Source: an uncultured Paracoccaceae bacterium (GTDB lineage: Bacteria; Pseudomonadota; Alphaproteobacteria; Rhodobacterales; Rhodobacteraceae). Taken from it: a stretch of 6,959 bases of DNA. Position numbers and translations under genes: made by a program. The stretch covers positions 1-6,959 of the forward strand of contig CALEZJ010000557.1 of the NCBI GenBank assembly GCA_937927885.1. The letters run 5' to 3'. This document shows, piece by piece, positions 6,959-6,959 of this stretch. The notes under the pieces were generated by a model, which saw nothing but the letters and a program-made list of their open reading frames with translations, had not been told where the DNA came from and did not search any database. Numbering within the stretch: position 1 is the first letter of the stretch; each line of letters begins with the position of its first letter.

Positions 6959-6959
6959 G

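Noticed and set aside
1..6959. CRISPR array, tRNA/rRNA, insertion sequence, toxin-antitoxin or defence genes
   Set aside because: I saw no spaced direct repeats, RNA gene consensus, transposase motif or phage-like gene; nearly all the sequence is accounted for by two metabolic operons.

Overview
The window looks like the end of an assembled contig from a high-GC alphaproteobacterium, probably of the Rhodobacterales or a related group. This rests on base composition, codon use and gene content; no marker gene is present, so the taxonomy is only suggestive. The first 48 bases are not genomic: they are Illumina Nextera adapter (end of P5, an i5 index, read-1 primer and the 19-bp Tn5 mosaic end). 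Biological sequence starts at about base 49.

Left block, plus strand (49-3795): a tightly packed operon. It holds the 3' end of an FAD-dependent oxidoreductase, an FGGY-family pentulose (D-ribulo-) kinase, a CUT1/UgpC-type sugar ABC transporter ATPase and an SDR dehydrogenase. The likely pathway is polyol import, oxidation of a pentitol such as ribitol by the SDR to a ketopentose, and phosphorylation by the kinase to a pentulose 5-phosphate. The substrate is inferred from family membership. The ABC permease and binding-protein genes are not in the window and may lie beyond the contig end. The ATPase gene is broken as read: a frameshifting loss of about 38 bp removes the Walker B segment between the LSGGQ signature and the D-loop.

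Middle (3796-3892): a 97-bp gap between convergent genes, with one weak inverted repeat and nothing else recognised.

Right block, minus strand (3893-6959): a complete tripartite tricarboxylate transporter operon in the usual order tctC-tctB-tctA (periplasmic binding protein, small and large membrane subunits). It is preceded by the 3' end of a gene resembling dienelactone hydrolases, too short for a simple ORF scan. That gene's stop codon overlaps the tctC start (TGATG). A strong GC-rich stem-loop just after tctC probably sets the tctC to tctBA expression ratio.

No RNA gene, CRISPR array, insertion sequence or phage gene was seen. The genes are of known families. The main points of interest are the broken ATPase, the tctC-tctB stem-loop, the overlap of the hydrolase with tctC, and the adapter contamination.
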